Part shown: piece after piece, positions 16,107 to 25,225 of the stretch
How positions within the stretch are numbered: position 1 is the first letter of the stretch
How the letters are laid out: each line of letters starts with the position of its first letter
NCBI GenBank assembly: GCA_963706385.1
Contig: OY970153.1
Coordinates: forward strand, 1,364,001-1,428,000
Length of the DNA stretch: 64,000 nt
Direction: 5' to 3'
Source of the DNA: Poindextera sp963706385
Lineage (GTDB): Bacteria; Pseudomonadota; Alphaproteobacteria; Caulobacterales; Caulobacteraceae
Made by a program: the position numbers and the translations under genes
The notes under the pieces: generated by a model
Database searches by the model: none
Told to the model about the DNA's origin: nothing
The model's input: only the letters and a program-made list of their open reading frames with translations

Positions 16107-17540
16107 TCACAGCGGCTGATCGAGCATCGAGTCCAGGTAGGCGACGAAGGACTGCCTCAGTGCGGCGATATCGTTCGGATCGACATCGGATTCCGACCCC
16201 CGGCCGCCGTAGACCGCGCCGGTGCGCGGCGCCTCGCGCGGCGGGTTGTTGGCGTAGGACACCGCCTCGGCCAGGTCGCGATCGAACAGCTCCGCAAGGC
16301 CGTCCTGCGTCTGCGGCCCCGTCACGCACATATGCAAGGCGTTGGGGTACTGCTGGCCGTTGAACCGCCAGCCGCGTTCACGCATGAAATCGTTGATGTG
16401 GTAGACGTTGAAGGCGTCCGAGCTGAACGAGATGCAGAACGTCGGCCGGCCCATGATCCGCAGCTGGTTGTGCTTGCCGATCGAGGCCTTCATGGCGTCC
16501 GCGGTCGAGAATATCTTGCGCGCCCGGGCCAGATACCCCTCCTGGCCGAGTGAGACCATCACCGCCCAGGTCGCCGCGTGCAGACCCCCCGAGCGGCTGC
16601 CGCTGATCCCCGGCGAGGCGTAGCGCCCCCCGGGCCAGCCGGTGCGGATGAAATAGAGGTGGCGGCGGATCTCGATGTCGCGGAAGGCGATCACCGACGT
16701 GCCCTTGGGCCCGTAGCCGAACTTATGGGTGTCGGCCGAGATCGAGCTCACCCCGGGAAGGCGGAAATCGAAGTTAGGGATGTCGTAGCCGAGCTTTTCG
16801 CCCCACGGCAGGATGAAGCCGCCGAGACAGCCATCGACGTGCAGCCCGATCCCGTGATGCAGGGCCAGGTCCGACAGCGCCTCGACCGGATCGACCGTGC
16901 CATAGGGATAGTTGCCTGCGGAGGCGACCAACATGATGGTGTTGGCGTTGATCTTGTCCTTGACGAAGTCGACGTCGACCTGGGTGCTCTCGCGGTCGAT
17001 CGGCGCGTGGATCACCTTGATGCCGAACAGATCCGCCGCCTTTTCGTGCGCGGGGTGGGCGGTGATCGGCAAGATCAGCTCTGGCCGGTCGATGCCGCGC
17101 GTGGCGCGATAGAGGTCGCGGTGCGCCAGGATCGACGAGAGGATGCTTTCGCTGCCGCCGGTGGTGACCACCCCGCCCGCGCGCTGGGCCGGATCGCGCC
17201 TTTTGACCTCGTCGCCGTGCAGCATGGCGAGCGTCATCGCCAGGATGTCGCCCTCGAACCGCGTCTGGCTGGGGCAAATGTCGCGGTGCAGCACGTTGAC
17301 GTGGTTGAATTCGCGGAACACGTCGCCGATGAAGCCGTAGAGCTCATGGTCACCCGAATACATGGTGCCCGAGCATTGTCCGCCCTCCCAGCGCTTATCC
17401 TCGTGGCGGGCGATGGTCTTGAGCTGGTCCAGCAGCCTGCCGCGGTCGCGGCCAGCCGCCGGCAATTCGTTGATCCAGCCGAACTCGTCGACATAGGGAT
17501 AGGCGGCCTGGGCGGGTGTCAGTGTGCCGGTTGTCTCCAC
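16107..17540 (-). CDS. PLP-dependent lyase, sphingosine-1-phosphate lyase-like (group II decarboxylase fold)
   Basis: 477 residues, ATG 17540 (complement), 20 bp after the kinase stop. PLP-binding features: TTGGSESILSSILAHRD, HVDGCLGGFILPW with the pyridine-binding Asp, and ISADTHKFGYGPKGTSV with the Schiff-base Lys. The block around DGCLGGFILPW, SADTHKFGYGPKG and the following GGRYASPGISGSRSGG follows sphingosine-1-phosphate lyase more closely than glutamate decarboxylase. No N-terminal membrane helix. Known lyases split a phosphorylated amino alcohol into a phospho-amine and an aldehyde. The adjacent kinase and dehydrogenases fit such a reaction. Amino-acid decarboxylase is the alternative. 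Confidence 0.8.
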   Translation of the reverse strand: METTGTLTPAQAAYPYVDEFGWINELPAAGRDRGRLLDQLKTIARHEDKRWEGGQCSGTMYSGDHELYGFIGDVFREFNHVNVLHRDICPSQTRFEGDILAMTLAMLHGDEVKRRDPAQRAGGVVTTGGSESILSSILAHRDLYRATRGIDRPELILPITAHPAHEKAADLFGIKVIHAPIDRESTQVDVDFVKDKINANTIMLVASAGNYPYGTVDPVEALSDLALHHGIGLHVDGCLGGFILPWGEKLGYDIPNFDFRLPGVSSISADTHKFGYGPKGTSVIAFRDIEIRRHLYFIRTGWPGGRYASPGISGSRSGGLHAATWAVMVSLGQEGYLARARKIFSTADAMKASIGKHNQLRIMGRPTFCISFSSDAFNVYHINDFMRERGWRFNGQQYPNALHMCVTGPQTQDGLAELFDRDLAEAVSYANNPPREAPRTGAVYGGRGSESDVDPNDIAALRQSFVAYLDSMLDQPL

Positions 17541-17560
17541 GGTCGCGCTCCCTTGCGAGT

Positions 17561-19123
17561 TCAGTGTGGATCGGGGTCGAGTTTGGCGTTCAGCGGCTGA
17601 AGCGCGCCATGCGCCTCGATCAGCACGGGCAGCAGCCGGTCGTAGAGATCGGCGCGGTCGGAATCGGGCGTGTGCGTCTGGTCGGCCTTGACCCAGTCCG
17701 CCAGGTCGTCGAGGCCTGAAACGCCCAGCCGGTGGAACACCAGCATGGCGGTGCCCAGACAGTTAACGTAGGCCGGCGCGGCGCCACGGCGCACGGGCTT
17801 GCGCAGGGCGTCGGCCAGGATGTCGCTCCAGAGGCCCGAGCGGGCGCCGCCGCCGGCGAACAGCACGCTGGGGAACGCGCGGCCGCAGAAGCGCTCGCAA
17901 TGGTCGACCATCCAGCGGAAGTTCAGCGCCACCCCCTCCAGCGCCGCTCGCACGAGGTCCGCGCGCTCAGCCGCCAGCGTCAGGTTCAGGAAGGCGCCGC
18001 GCGCCAACGCGCTGTGGCCGGGCGCGCCTGACCCGATCATCCAGGGCAGGAACATCACGCCCTTGGCGCCTGGCGGACTGCCCGAGGCGGCGGCGTCCAG
18101 CCCGGCGAACAGGTCGTCCGGCTTGTGCCGACCGAGCGCGTCGTCCTGGTAGATGATCTTGTCCAGCAGATGCCGCACGGCGCCGGCGCCGATGCCGTTC
18201 TCGGCCATCATCAGGAACCGGCCGGGCAGGGGCGAGGGCATTGTGGTCATCATCGAGACCGGATCGGTCCGTTTCTCGTCGACGAAGGCCACCGCGACCG
18301 AGGTGGTGCCGAACGAGGCGCCCAGATGATCGCCGCGGAACACGCCGGCGCCCATGGCCAGGGCGTGGGTGTCGTTGGCCCCGCAGACCACCCGGGCGTC
18401 CCGCGAGACGCCCAGTTCGTCGGCGACCCGCGGCAGCACGGTCCCGACGACGCCATCGATGGGCAGAAGCGGCGGCAGCTTGTCGGCGTTAAGGCCGGCG
18501 AGCTCCAGCAAGGTCTCGTCATAGGCCAGCGCGCCGGTGCGGCGGTTGTCGGTCAGCATCGACATCAGGACGGTGCACTGGTTCGCCGCGCGAACGCCGG
18601 TCAGCTTGGCGTTCACATAGTCGCTCGGCTCCAGGAAGGTCACGGGTTGGGCGTAGAGGTCCGGCCGCTGGTTCTGAACCCAGAGCAGGTGGGCGAGGGT
18701 GGAATTGCCGCCCTCGGGGACCAGGCCGTGGGTTTCAGCCCAAACCTTGCGCGCGCCGGGATGATGCTCATGGATCGCGGCGACGTAGGGCGCGCCGCGA
18801 GCGTCGAAATAGAGGATCAGCGGCGCGACCGCGTTGGCCTGCGCATCCACCGGAACGACCGAAGAATACTGGCTGGTGCAGCATATGCCGATGATCCTGT
18901 CCCTGGCGACGCGCGAGGCGGAGACCGCCGCGGCCGCCGCGCGGCGGACCTGTCGCCAGATATTCTCCGGGTCCTGCTCCGCCCCGCCGTCATCCAGGAT
19001 CCGGTAGCCGATCGGCTCGACGCCCGATCCCAGAATCGCGCCGCCCAGGCTGACCACGGCGGCCTTCACCCCGCTGGTGCCGAGATCGATCGCCAGGGCG
19101 CAGGGCTCGGCGATCACGGTCAT
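17561..19123 (-). CDS. FGGY-family carbohydrate kinase (xylulokinase/glycerol kinase type)
   Basis: 520 residues, ATG 19123 overlapping the amidotransferase stop by four bases. Actin-like ATPase fold: N-terminal phosphate loop LAIDLGTSGVKAAVVSLGG, central VVCGANDTHALAMGAGV, and the C-terminal FGGY signature region VLFAGGGARSGLWSDILADA. The family phosphorylates sugars, polyols or related hydroxyl compounds with ATP. Position just before the phosphate-lyase-like gene suggests that it makes the phosphorylated lyase substrate, but its own specificity is not readable. Confidence 0.88.
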   Translation of the reverse strand: MTVIAEPCALAIDLGTSGVKAAVVSLGGAILGSGVEPIGYRILDDGGAEQDPENIWRQVRRAAAAAVSASRVARDRIIGICCTSQYSSVVPVDAQANAVAPLILYFDARGAPYVAAIHEHHPGARKVWAETHGLVPEGGNSTLAHLLWVQNQRPDLYAQPVTFLEPSDYVNAKLTGVRAANQCTVLMSMLTDNRRTGALAYDETLLELAGLNADKLPPLLPIDGVVGTVLPRVADELGVSRDARVVCGANDTHALAMGAGVFRGDHLGASFGTTSVAVAFVDEKRTDPVSMMTTMPSPLPGRFLMMAENGIGAGAVRHLLDKIIYQDDALGRHKPDDLFAGLDAAASGSPPGAKGVMFLPWMIGSGAPGHSALARGAFLNLTLAAERADLVRAALEGVALNFRWMVDHCERFCGRAFPSVLFAGGGARSGLWSDILADALRKPVRRGAAPAYVNCLGTAMLVFHRLGVSGLDDLADWVKADQTHTPDSDRADLYDRLLPVLIEAHGALQPLNAKLDPDPH

Positions 19124-20013
19124 GAGGCGGCCCGCGCACCCTGCGCGGCTCGGCGGGTCGCCGCTCTCGGTTCGGCGACTTGCGCGACCCAGTTGGCGAT
19201 CTCCAGCCGCCGCACGGCGGGGTCCAGGATGCTGTCACCGATGCCGTAGATGGATCGCCTGGCTCGGCTCGTCTGGGGTCGCGCGTCGATCCGACTCAGG
19301 CTGGTGCAAACCAGGTCCAATTCTTCCGGCGTCTCGAAGAAACCCTCGGCGATCAGATCTTCTTCGGCGCGGCGCATGCCCAGCGCGAGAACCTGCAGGT
19401 CGAATTCCGGATGGTACTGCACGCCCCAGAACGAGCGTCCGCCCTCGTCCAGTACGGCGGCCTGGACCGCGCTGGCGGCGTTGGCGGCCAGCACGGTGCA
19501 ACCGCCGGGCAGGCGCTCGACGTCGTCGACGTGCATGGCGATGGCGTCGAACAACGGCGGCTTGCGGGCGTACATGGGATGGGCCGCGCCCTCGGCGGTT
19601 AGGGCGATGTCGCGCGCGACACCGATCTCGCGGCCCCAGGGGTTGCGGCGCACCTTGCCGCCGAGCGCCGTGGCCATAACCTGCAGGCCCCAACAACTAC
19701 CAAAAATCGGAACGCCCGCGTCGAACAGCTGTTCGAACAGGGTGATCTGACCCCTGACTTCGGGGATCGCGCTGTAGACGTTCAGGCTCGATCCGGTCCA
19801 GGCCGCGCCATCGACGCCGGCCAGGTCAAGGCGGCTCGCCAGGCCGCCAAGGTCGTCCTCGCAGGGACTAAGGACGCGGCAGTTCGCGCCGGGCGCGATG
19901 GCCTGCAACACCGCGCGATAGACCTCGGCGTACACTCTGCCGCCCTGGGCGCGGATTTCCGCGTTTTTCTTGGGGGTGTTGCCCTCGATGATCAAGAACT
20001 GGATATCGGTCAT
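19120..20013 (-). CDS. Class I glutamine amidotransferase (gamma-glutamyl hydrolase/transferase, GMP-synthase-like)
   Basis: 297 residues from ATG 20013; the frame is open further upstream but that part overlaps the ligase gene. Triad motifs: FGSCWGLQVMATALGG (nucleophilic Cys) and GVQYHPEFDL (His and Glu). Stand-alone relatives include PuuD (hydrolyses gamma-glutamyl-GABA) and TdnT/TadT-type proteins that partner a glutamine-synthetase-like ligase in amine catabolism. The neighbouring gene, 14 bp away, is exactly such a ligase. Likely role: remove or transfer the gamma-glutamyl group of an amine intermediate. Confidence 0.87.
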   Translation of the reverse strand: MTDIQFLIIEGNTPKKNAEIRAQGGRVYAEVYRAVLQAIAPGANCRVLSPCEDDLGGLASRLDLAGVDGAAWTGSSLNVYSAIPEVRGQITLFEQLFDAGVPIFGSCWGLQVMATALGGKVRRNPWGREIGVARDIALTAEGAAHPMYARKPPLFDAIAMHVDDVERLPGGCTVLAANAASAVQAAVLDEGGRSFWGVQYHPEFDLQVLALGMRRAEEDLIAEGFFETPEELDLVCTSLSRIDARPQTSRARRSIYGIGDSILDPAVRRLEIANWVAQVAEPRAATRRAAQGARAAS

Positions 20014-20027
20014 GGGGCTCGATGCGC

Positions 20028-21398
20028 TCAAATGATCTCGAAGTACCGCTCGAGCTCCCAGCTCGTGACCGCCCGGCGGAACTGCCGCTCCTCCCAGAGC
20101 CGGGTGTTGGCGTAGTGGTCGACGAAGGCCGGGCCGAACAGTTCGTTTGCGACGTCGGACGTCTTCAGCCGCAGGGCGGCTTCGGCGAGGGAGGCGGGAA
20201 ACGTCAGTTCGGCTGGGAAGGTCTGGTCGTAGGCGTTGCCGGTGACCGGTTCGGTCGGCTCGACGCGATTCTCGATCCCCCACAAGCCCGATCCGAGGGC
20301 CGCGGCGAGGGCGATGTAGGGGTTGATGTCCGCGGCGGCGACCCGGTGCTCGACGCGTTGGCTCTTGGGCGCGCCGCCGATCACGCGAAGGGCGGTGGTG
20401 CGGTTCTCCGCGCCCCATGTGGCGGCGGTCGGCGCCCAAAAGCCCGGCACGAGGCGAGTAAAACTGTTGACCGTGCCGGCGATCATGGAGAGCAGCTCCG
20501 GCATGAGACGCTGTTGGCCGCCCACGAACCAGCGCATCGTATCCGACATGCCCAGGCGCGCGCCGTCCTGGTGAAACACCGGCTCGCCCGCCCGGTCGGT
20601 TAGCGAGATGTGGATGTGGCCGGACTGGCCGGGCCAGTCTGGCGACCACTTGGCCATGAAGGTGGCCATCAGCCCGCGCCGCTGGGCCAGAATCTTGGCG
20701 AAAGTCTTGAACAGGGCCGCGCGATCGGCCGCCTCCAGCGCGCCATCGACCTGCAGGGCCGCCTCCAGCACCCCGGCGCCGGTTTCGGTGTGCAGCCCTT
20801 CCAAGGGCATCCGCATCGCTTCGCAGGTGTCCAACAGCACGTGGTGAAGGTCGGCGTGCACCGAGTTGCGCAGCACCGAATAGCCGAAAGCGCCGGGCGT
20901 CAGCGGCTTGAGATTGCGATAGCCCTTCTCGCGGATGCTGTCGGGGGTCTCGTCGAACACGAAGAACTCGAATTCGAAGCCCGCCTTGGCGAAGAAACCC
21001 ATCGCCTCAGCCCGCGCCAGCACGCGCCGGAGCAGGCCGCGCGGACAGATCGCCTCGGCCTTGCCGGCGAACTCGCCGAGCAGGAACAGGGTCTGGTCCT
21101 CGAACGGAATCGCCCTGGCCGTGCCTGGCAGGAGCCGCACCTCGGCGTCGGGATAGCCGGTGTGCCAGCCGGTGTAGTCGACGTTGTCGTAGAGCTTGTC
21201 GTCCAGATCCCAGCCCAGCACCACGTCGCAGAAGCCGAACCCCGACCGCAGGGCCGAGATCAGCTTGTCACGGTGCATGTATTTGCCGCGCAGCACTCCG
21301 TCGATGTCGAACGCGCCGATCTTGAACGCCTTGAAGGCGCCCGAGCCCGCTAACTCGATCAGCTCGGAGGTGGACAGATTCTCGATGGTTGCGGGCAT
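20028..21398 (-). CDS. Glutamine-synthetase-like gamma-glutamyl-amine ligase (GlnA/PuuA family)
   Basis: 456 residues from ATG 21398, 11 bp after the alcohol dehydrogenase stop. GS beta-grasp N-terminus (FKIGAFDIDGVLRGKYMHRD), metal/ATP site block FMAKWSPDWPGQSGHIHISL and the C-terminal NSFTRLVPGFWAPTAATWG, ENRTTALRVIGG. Divergence from housekeeping GlnA and the operon context indicate ATP-dependent glutamylation of an amine, as for PuuA (putrescine), IpuC (isopropylamine) or GS-like ethanolamine enzymes. Adjacent alcohol and aldehyde dehydrogenases fit an amino alcohol such as ethanolamine; this is inference. Confidence 0.88.
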   Translation of the reverse strand: MPATIENLSTSELIELAGSGAFKAFKIGAFDIDGVLRGKYMHRDKLISALRSGFGFCDVVLGWDLDDKLYDNVDYTGWHTGYPDAEVRLLPGTARAIPFEDQTLFLLGEFAGKAEAICPRGLLRRVLARAEAMGFFAKAGFEFEFFVFDETPDSIREKGYRNLKPLTPGAFGYSVLRNSVHADLHHVLLDTCEAMRMPLEGLHTETGAGVLEAALQVDGALEAADRAALFKTFAKILAQRRGLMATFMAKWSPDWPGQSGHIHISLTDRAGEPVFHQDGARLGMSDTMRWFVGGQQRLMPELLSMIAGTVNSFTRLVPGFWAPTAATWGAENRTTALRVIGGAPKSQRVEHRVAAADINPYIALAAALGSGLWGIENRVEPTEPVTGNAYDQTFPAELTFPASLAEAALRLKTSDVANELFGPAFVDHYANTRLWEERQFRRAVTSWELERYFEII

Positions 21399-21409
21399 CG
21401 GCGGGTCCC

Positions 21410-22585
21410 TCAGGCGGCCTGGGATAGGTCGCCGGTCTGCGCGCGCCCGAGGATGGCGGCGTAGTCGGCGGGGCTGAGGGCGATCGGATTGGTTGCGGCG
21501 GAGGGGTCCTCGACGGCCATCTGGGCGACGCGGGCTACCTCGTCCGCGGGCGCGCCGATTTCGGCCAGGGTGTGCGGTATGCCGATCTCGCGCCTCAGAG
21601 CTGTGATCCACTCCAGGATGTCCCCGACGGACCCGCCGATCCCCAGGCATCGCGCCAGATAGGCCGCGTCGCCCTCGATCGCCGGCCGGTTGGCCGCGAT
21701 CACGTAGGGCATCAGAACGGCGTTCAGCAGGCCGTGGTGTATCCCATAGAGCGCGCCCAAGGGATGGGCGAGGGCGTGCATGGCGCCGAGCCCGCGCTGG
21801 AAAGCCGTGGCCCCGGCCTCGGAAGCGGCCAGCATGTTCGACCGCGCCTCGATGTTCGCCGGCTCGCGGACCGCGATCGCCAGCCAGTCCTTGACCAGCC
21901 GCGCGCCTTCGACCGAGATTCCACGGGCGAAGGGGTGATAGCCGGGGGCGAAGAAGGCCTCGAGGTTGTGCGACAGGGCATCCATGCCTACCGCCGCGGT
22001 CAGGTGCGCCGGCAGCCCCACCGTCAGGATCGGATCGGCGATGACGATCTTCGGCAGCATCGAGGGGTGGAATATGATGCGCTTGACCCTGGCGTCCTCG
22101 TCCTTAATCACGCTGGCGCGCCCGACTTCCGATCCGGTGCCGGCGGTGGTCGGCACAGCGACCACCGGCAGAATCCGGGACGGATCGGCCAGCTTGAAGT
22201 TGTCGCCGATGTCCTCGAACGCCCACAGCGGTCGATCCTGGAAGCTAGCGAAGGCGATGGCCTTGCCGGCGTCCAACGAACTGCCGCCGCCGAAGGCGAT
22301 CACCCCATCGCTCCGGTGCGCGCGCAACGCCGCCCCGCCGCGACTCACGTCGTCACCGGTCGGGTCGCTGGCGATGTCGCTGAACAGAGCGACGTCCAGA
22401 CCCGCCGCCCGCACCGCGCCCAGCGCGTCGGCGATCATCGGATTGGCCGCGAGGCCGCGATCGGTCACCATCAAGGGGCGGGCGATCCCCGCCGCGCGGC
22501 AGGCGTCGGCAAGTTCGGCGATCCGGCCGGCGCCAAACCGGATGGATGTGGGATAGTTCCAATTGCCGGTGAGCCTGGTGATCAC
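21410..22585 (-). CDS. Iron-containing alcohol dehydrogenase (group III)
   Basis: 391 residues from GTG 22585, 5 bp behind the aldehyde dehydrogenase stop; the frame is open further upstream but would overlap that gene deeply. NAD motif FGGGSSLDAGKAIAF, VPTTAGTGSEVGRASVIKD, and the metal-ligand region DALSHNLEAFFAPGYHP plus HALAHPLGALYGIHHGLLN supply Asp/His ligands typical of Fe- or Zn-dependent group III enzymes. Would interconvert an alcohol and an aldehyde, presumably feeding the adjacent aldehyde dehydrogenase. Confidence 0.9.
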   Translation of the reverse strand: MITRLTGNWNYPTSIRFGAGRIAELADACRAAGIARPLMVTDRGLAANPMIADALGAVRAAGLDVALFSDIASDPTGDDVSRGGAALRAHRSDGVIAFGGGSSLDAGKAIAFASFQDRPLWAFEDIGDNFKLADPSRILPVVAVPTTAGTGSEVGRASVIKDEDARVKRIIFHPSMLPKIVIADPILTVGLPAHLTAAVGMDALSHNLEAFFAPGYHPFARGISVEGARLVKDWLAIAVREPANIEARSNMLAASEAGATAFQRGLGAMHALAHPLGALYGIHHGLLNAVLMPYVIAANRPAIEGDAAYLARCLGIGGSVGDILEWITALRREIGIPHTLAEIGAPADEVARVAQMAVEDPSAATNPIALSPADYAAILGRAQTGDLSQAA

Positions 22586-22590
22586 GTGCT

Positions 22591-23979
22591 CTACGAGGCC
22601 CTTGCGAAATTGTAGGATTTGAGCCGGGTGAGCTGACCATAGCCCAGCAGCGATAGCGAGCATCCGCGCCCGGAGTTCTTGGCCCCAGTCCAGGCCAGAT
22701 CGGGGTCCAGATAGTCGCAACGGTTGAGAAAGATGGTGCCGGTCTCGATCTCGTCGCCCAGGGCCAGCGCCCGCTCGGTATCCCGTGTCCACAAGCTGGC
22801 GGTCAGTCCGAGGTCCGACTGGTTCATCAGCGCGACCGCTTCGGCGTCGTCCTCGACCGGCATGATTCCGACCACGGGCCCGAAGCTCTCCTCACGCATC
22901 ACCCGCATCGAATGGTCGACGTCGATCAGCGCCTGGGGAGCCAGATAGGCGGAGGTCGGATCGATGTCCGGGAAGGCGTCGTGCGGAATAAGCGGCTTGG
23001 CGCCGGCGGCGAGCGCCTCGTCGATCTGGCCCTGGACGAAGCGAGCGGCCTGGGCGCGGACCAAGGGCCCGAGCGTCGTCGCAGGATCCAGCGGATCGCC
23101 CAGCCGGTAGGCCAGGGTCAGGGCGCGGAACGAATCGACGAAATCCGCGAACAGCGGCTTGGCGACATAGATCCGTTCAATCCCGCAGCAACTCTGGCCG
23201 GAATTGAAGAAGGCGCCGTCGACCAGGTTTTCAACCGCCGCGCCGAGATCGGCGTCGGCGCGGACATAGGCCGGGTCCTTGCCGCCCAGCTCCAGCCCGA
23301 TCGGGATGAAGCGGCCGGCCGCGGCCTGTTCGATGTCGACACCGCCGGCGACCGAGCCGGTGAAGGCGGCGCCGGCGATCCGCGGATCGCGCACCAGACG
23401 GGCGGTCTGTCCACGCCCGAGATGCAGGAAGCTGAACAGGCCGTCTGGCAGTACCCCGCCCGCCGCCTCGACCAGCCGTTCGGCGACGAGCGGGGTCTGG
23501 TGCGAATGTTTCAGCACCACGGCGTTGCCGGCCATCAGGGCGGGCACGATGCTGTTGACCGCGGTCAGATAGGGATAGTTCCACGGAGCGATAGTCAGGA
23601 ACACACCGAGCGGCTCGCGGCGGATGAAGCGCCGCCCGGGCCTCGGCGTTTCGACCACGACGTCGGCCAATGCTTCGTCGGCCAGTTCGATCACGCGCAG
23701 CGCGCGCTGTCGAAAGCCGGCGATTTCACCGGGGCCGTAGGCGATCGGTCGGCCCATCTGGCGCGCGAGCTCAAGACTGAGCCTGCGCGAATCGGCGAAC
23801 ACCCGCTCCACGAACGCGCGGCAGAGGGCCGCGCGCTGGGCCAGCGGAACCGTGCGCCAGACCCGACCGGCGGCGATCGCGGCGTCCAAAACGGCGTCCG
23901 TCTGCGCATCGCCTGCGCAGGCGCGCTCGACGAACACCATCCCGTCAATGGGTGAGACACAGCGAACCCTGGAATTCAC
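22591..23979 (-). CDS. NAD(P)-dependent aldehyde dehydrogenase
   Basis: 462 residues, ATG 23979 (complement); promoter-proximal gene of the seven-gene operon. ALDH landmarks in order: APWNYPYLT, GNAVVLKHSHQTPL (cofactor Lys), FTGSVAGGVDI, LELGGKDPAYV (general base Glu) and FNSGQSCCGIERIYV (catalytic Cys). Closest in style to succinate-semialdehyde/gamma-glutamyl-aminoaldehyde dehydrogenases. Length is usual for short ALDHs. Oxidises the aldehyde produced by the alcohol dehydrogenase or by the lyase. Confidence 0.92.
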   Translation of the reverse strand: MNSRVRCVSPIDGMVFVERACAGDAQTDAVLDAAIAAGRVWRTVPLAQRAALCRAFVERVFADSRRLSLELARQMGRPIAYGPGEIAGFRQRALRVIELADEALADVVVETPRPGRRFIRREPLGVFLTIAPWNYPYLTAVNSIVPALMAGNAVVLKHSHQTPLVAERLVEAAGGVLPDGLFSFLHLGRGQTARLVRDPRIAGAAFTGSVAGGVDIEQAAAGRFIPIGLELGGKDPAYVRADADLGAAVENLVDGAFFNSGQSCCGIERIYVAKPLFADFVDSFRALTLAYRLGDPLDPATTLGPLVRAQAARFVQGQIDEALAAGAKPLIPHDAFPDIDPTSAYLAPQALIDVDHSMRVMREESFGPVVGIMPVEDDAEAVALMNQSDLGLTASLWTRDTERALALGDEIETGTIFLNRCDYLDPDLAWTGAKNSGRGCSLSLLGYGQLTRLKSYNFARAS

Positions 23980-24027
23980 GCACGCTTCGCCTTGATGCTA
24001 AGGTGCGGCGACGCTAGGGGTATGAAA

Positions 24028-24077
24028 GAAAATTTTCAACAGCGGCCTATTGATCGCTTCTAGAAAATTTAATTTTC
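24028..24077. promoter_or_regulatory. Two palindromic operator sites in the divergent RpiR/operon promoter
   Basis: GAAAATTTTC at 24028-24037 is a perfect palindrome; GAAAATT-T-AATTTTC at 24063-24077 has perfect 7-bp arms. Their centres are about 38 bp apart. They lie between the aldehyde dehydrogenase start (23979, leftward) and the RpiR start (24112, rightward). The AT-rich GAAA...TTTC form fits known RpiR-family sites. A third and fourth site occur at 25067-25120. Confidence 0.6.
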
Positions 24078-24111
24078 TTGCGCCGAGGCCGGCGCGCGGC
24101 CGAGGATAGTC

Positions 24112-25011
24112 GTGAAACAGTCCGCATCCGACACCATTACAGCGGTCTGGGGAACGCTGACCGAGACCGAGAAGAAGGTCGCGCACGCGATCTTGAGCGC
24201 CTATCCGCTGTCTGGATTGGGCACCATTTCCGAGCTGGCGCAGAAGGCCCACGTCAGCCCCGCGACCATCACCCAATTCGTCAGTCGGCTGGGCTACTCC
24301 AGTTTCATCGCCTTTCGCGAATCCCTGCGCGGTGAGATCGAGGCCCAGTTTCTCTCGCCGATCGACAAGCAGCACGCGCTACTGACCAAGGCGCGCGCCA
24401 ACGGCGCGGGGTTCCTCGGCTTGATGGACGAAGTCTCCGGTCACATCCGCGAATCGACCGACCGGATCGAAGAGAGCGACTTCAATGAGGTGGTGCGCCT
24501 GCTTTCGGATTGCTCGCGGCGGGTCTTCCTCGCAGGCGGCAGGATGACGCGCACGGTCACCGCCCACATGGCGCTGATGCTGCATGCCTTAAGGCCGGAA
24601 GTTCACCTCATGGACGCCAGCAGCGTCGATGCGGTCGAGCATCTCGCCGACATGCGGCCCAAGGACGTGCTGATCGTGATGGACATCCGTCGCTACCAGC
24701 GCGGGTCGATCGAGCTGGCGCGTCGGGCCGCGGACAAGGGCTGCAAGATCGTCCTGATCACCGACGAGTGGATTTCGCCGATCTCCGCCCATGCCAGCAC
24801 GATCTTCGCGCTGAAGGTCGGCACCGACAGCATCTGGGACAGCCTGGCCCTGCCGCTGCTGTTCGGCGAGGCTCTGGTCAACGCGGTTGGCCTGGCGATC
24901 TGGCCCCAGGCCCAGCCGCGCCTGCGTGAACTCGAGGGCTACTGGGCGGGTTGGATGACCTTCGACGTCGGCGAGGACGAAAAGCCCCGATCGCCGGACA
25001 CCGAACGCTAG
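24112..25011 (+). CDS. MurR/RpiR-family transcriptional regulator (HTH + SIS domain)
   Basis: 299 residues from GTG 24112. N-terminal HTH_6 domain, about residues 1-80 (LSGLGTISELAQKAHVSPATITQFVSRLGYSSFIAFRESL), then a SIS phosphosugar-isomerase-like sensor domain, about 125-255 (RRVFLAGGRMTRTVTAHMAL, DVLIVMDIRRYQRGSIELAR). SIS domains of this family bind phosphorylated sugars or related metabolites. Divergent from the seven-gene operon and upstream of the monophosphatase and TonB genes, whose promoters share its likely palindromes. Probably the local regulator, responding to a phosphorylated intermediate made by the FGGY kinase. Confidence 0.92.
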   Translation: MKQSASDTITAVWGTLTETEKKVAHAILSAYPLSGLGTISELAQKAHVSPATITQFVSRLGYSSFIAFRESLRGEIEAQFLSPIDKQHALLTKARANGAGFLGLMDEVSGHIRESTDRIEESDFNEVVRLLSDCSRRVFLAGGRMTRTVTAHMALMLHALRPEVHLMDASSVDAVEHLADMRPKDVLIVMDIRRYQRGSIELARRAADKGCKIVLITDEWISPISAHASTIFALKVGTDSIWDSLALPLLFGEALVNAVGLAIWPQAQPRLRELEGYWAGWMTFDVGEDEKPRSPDTER

Positions 25012-25066
25012 CGAAAAAGGACGTCCCGCTTCGGCGATCCCGCACCGGCGGCCGCATCGCCGACAT

Positions 25067-25120
25067 GAAATAATATTTTCAGGGTTGGCCTTGTCATGGC
25101 CCAAAGAAAATTTAATTTTA
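25067..25120. promoter_or_regulatory. Two palindromic operator-like sites upstream of the monophosphatase/TonB operon
   Basis: GAAATAATATTTTC (25067-25080) and GAAAATTTAATTTTA (25106-25120) repeat the motif seen at 24028-24077; the second differs from the 24063 site at its last base only. The centres are about 40 bp apart, nearly the same arrangement as in the divergent promoter, which supports control by the same RpiR protein. Confidence 0.55.
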
Positions 25121-25225
25121 ATTCCGGCAGAGACGCGCCGCGTGGGGACGGGTGGTGGCTGGCGATTGGTCGGGCGGCATCGAATCGAACGGGAAAGCCT
25201 CCATCGGGGCTGGTGGTCCCGGCGC

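Noticed and set aside
19120..20649. N-terminal extension of the amidotransferase to 509 residues
   Set aside because: The extra 212 codons overlap the glutamine-synthetase-like gene and have no family similarity; the start at 20013 fits the spacing of the operon.
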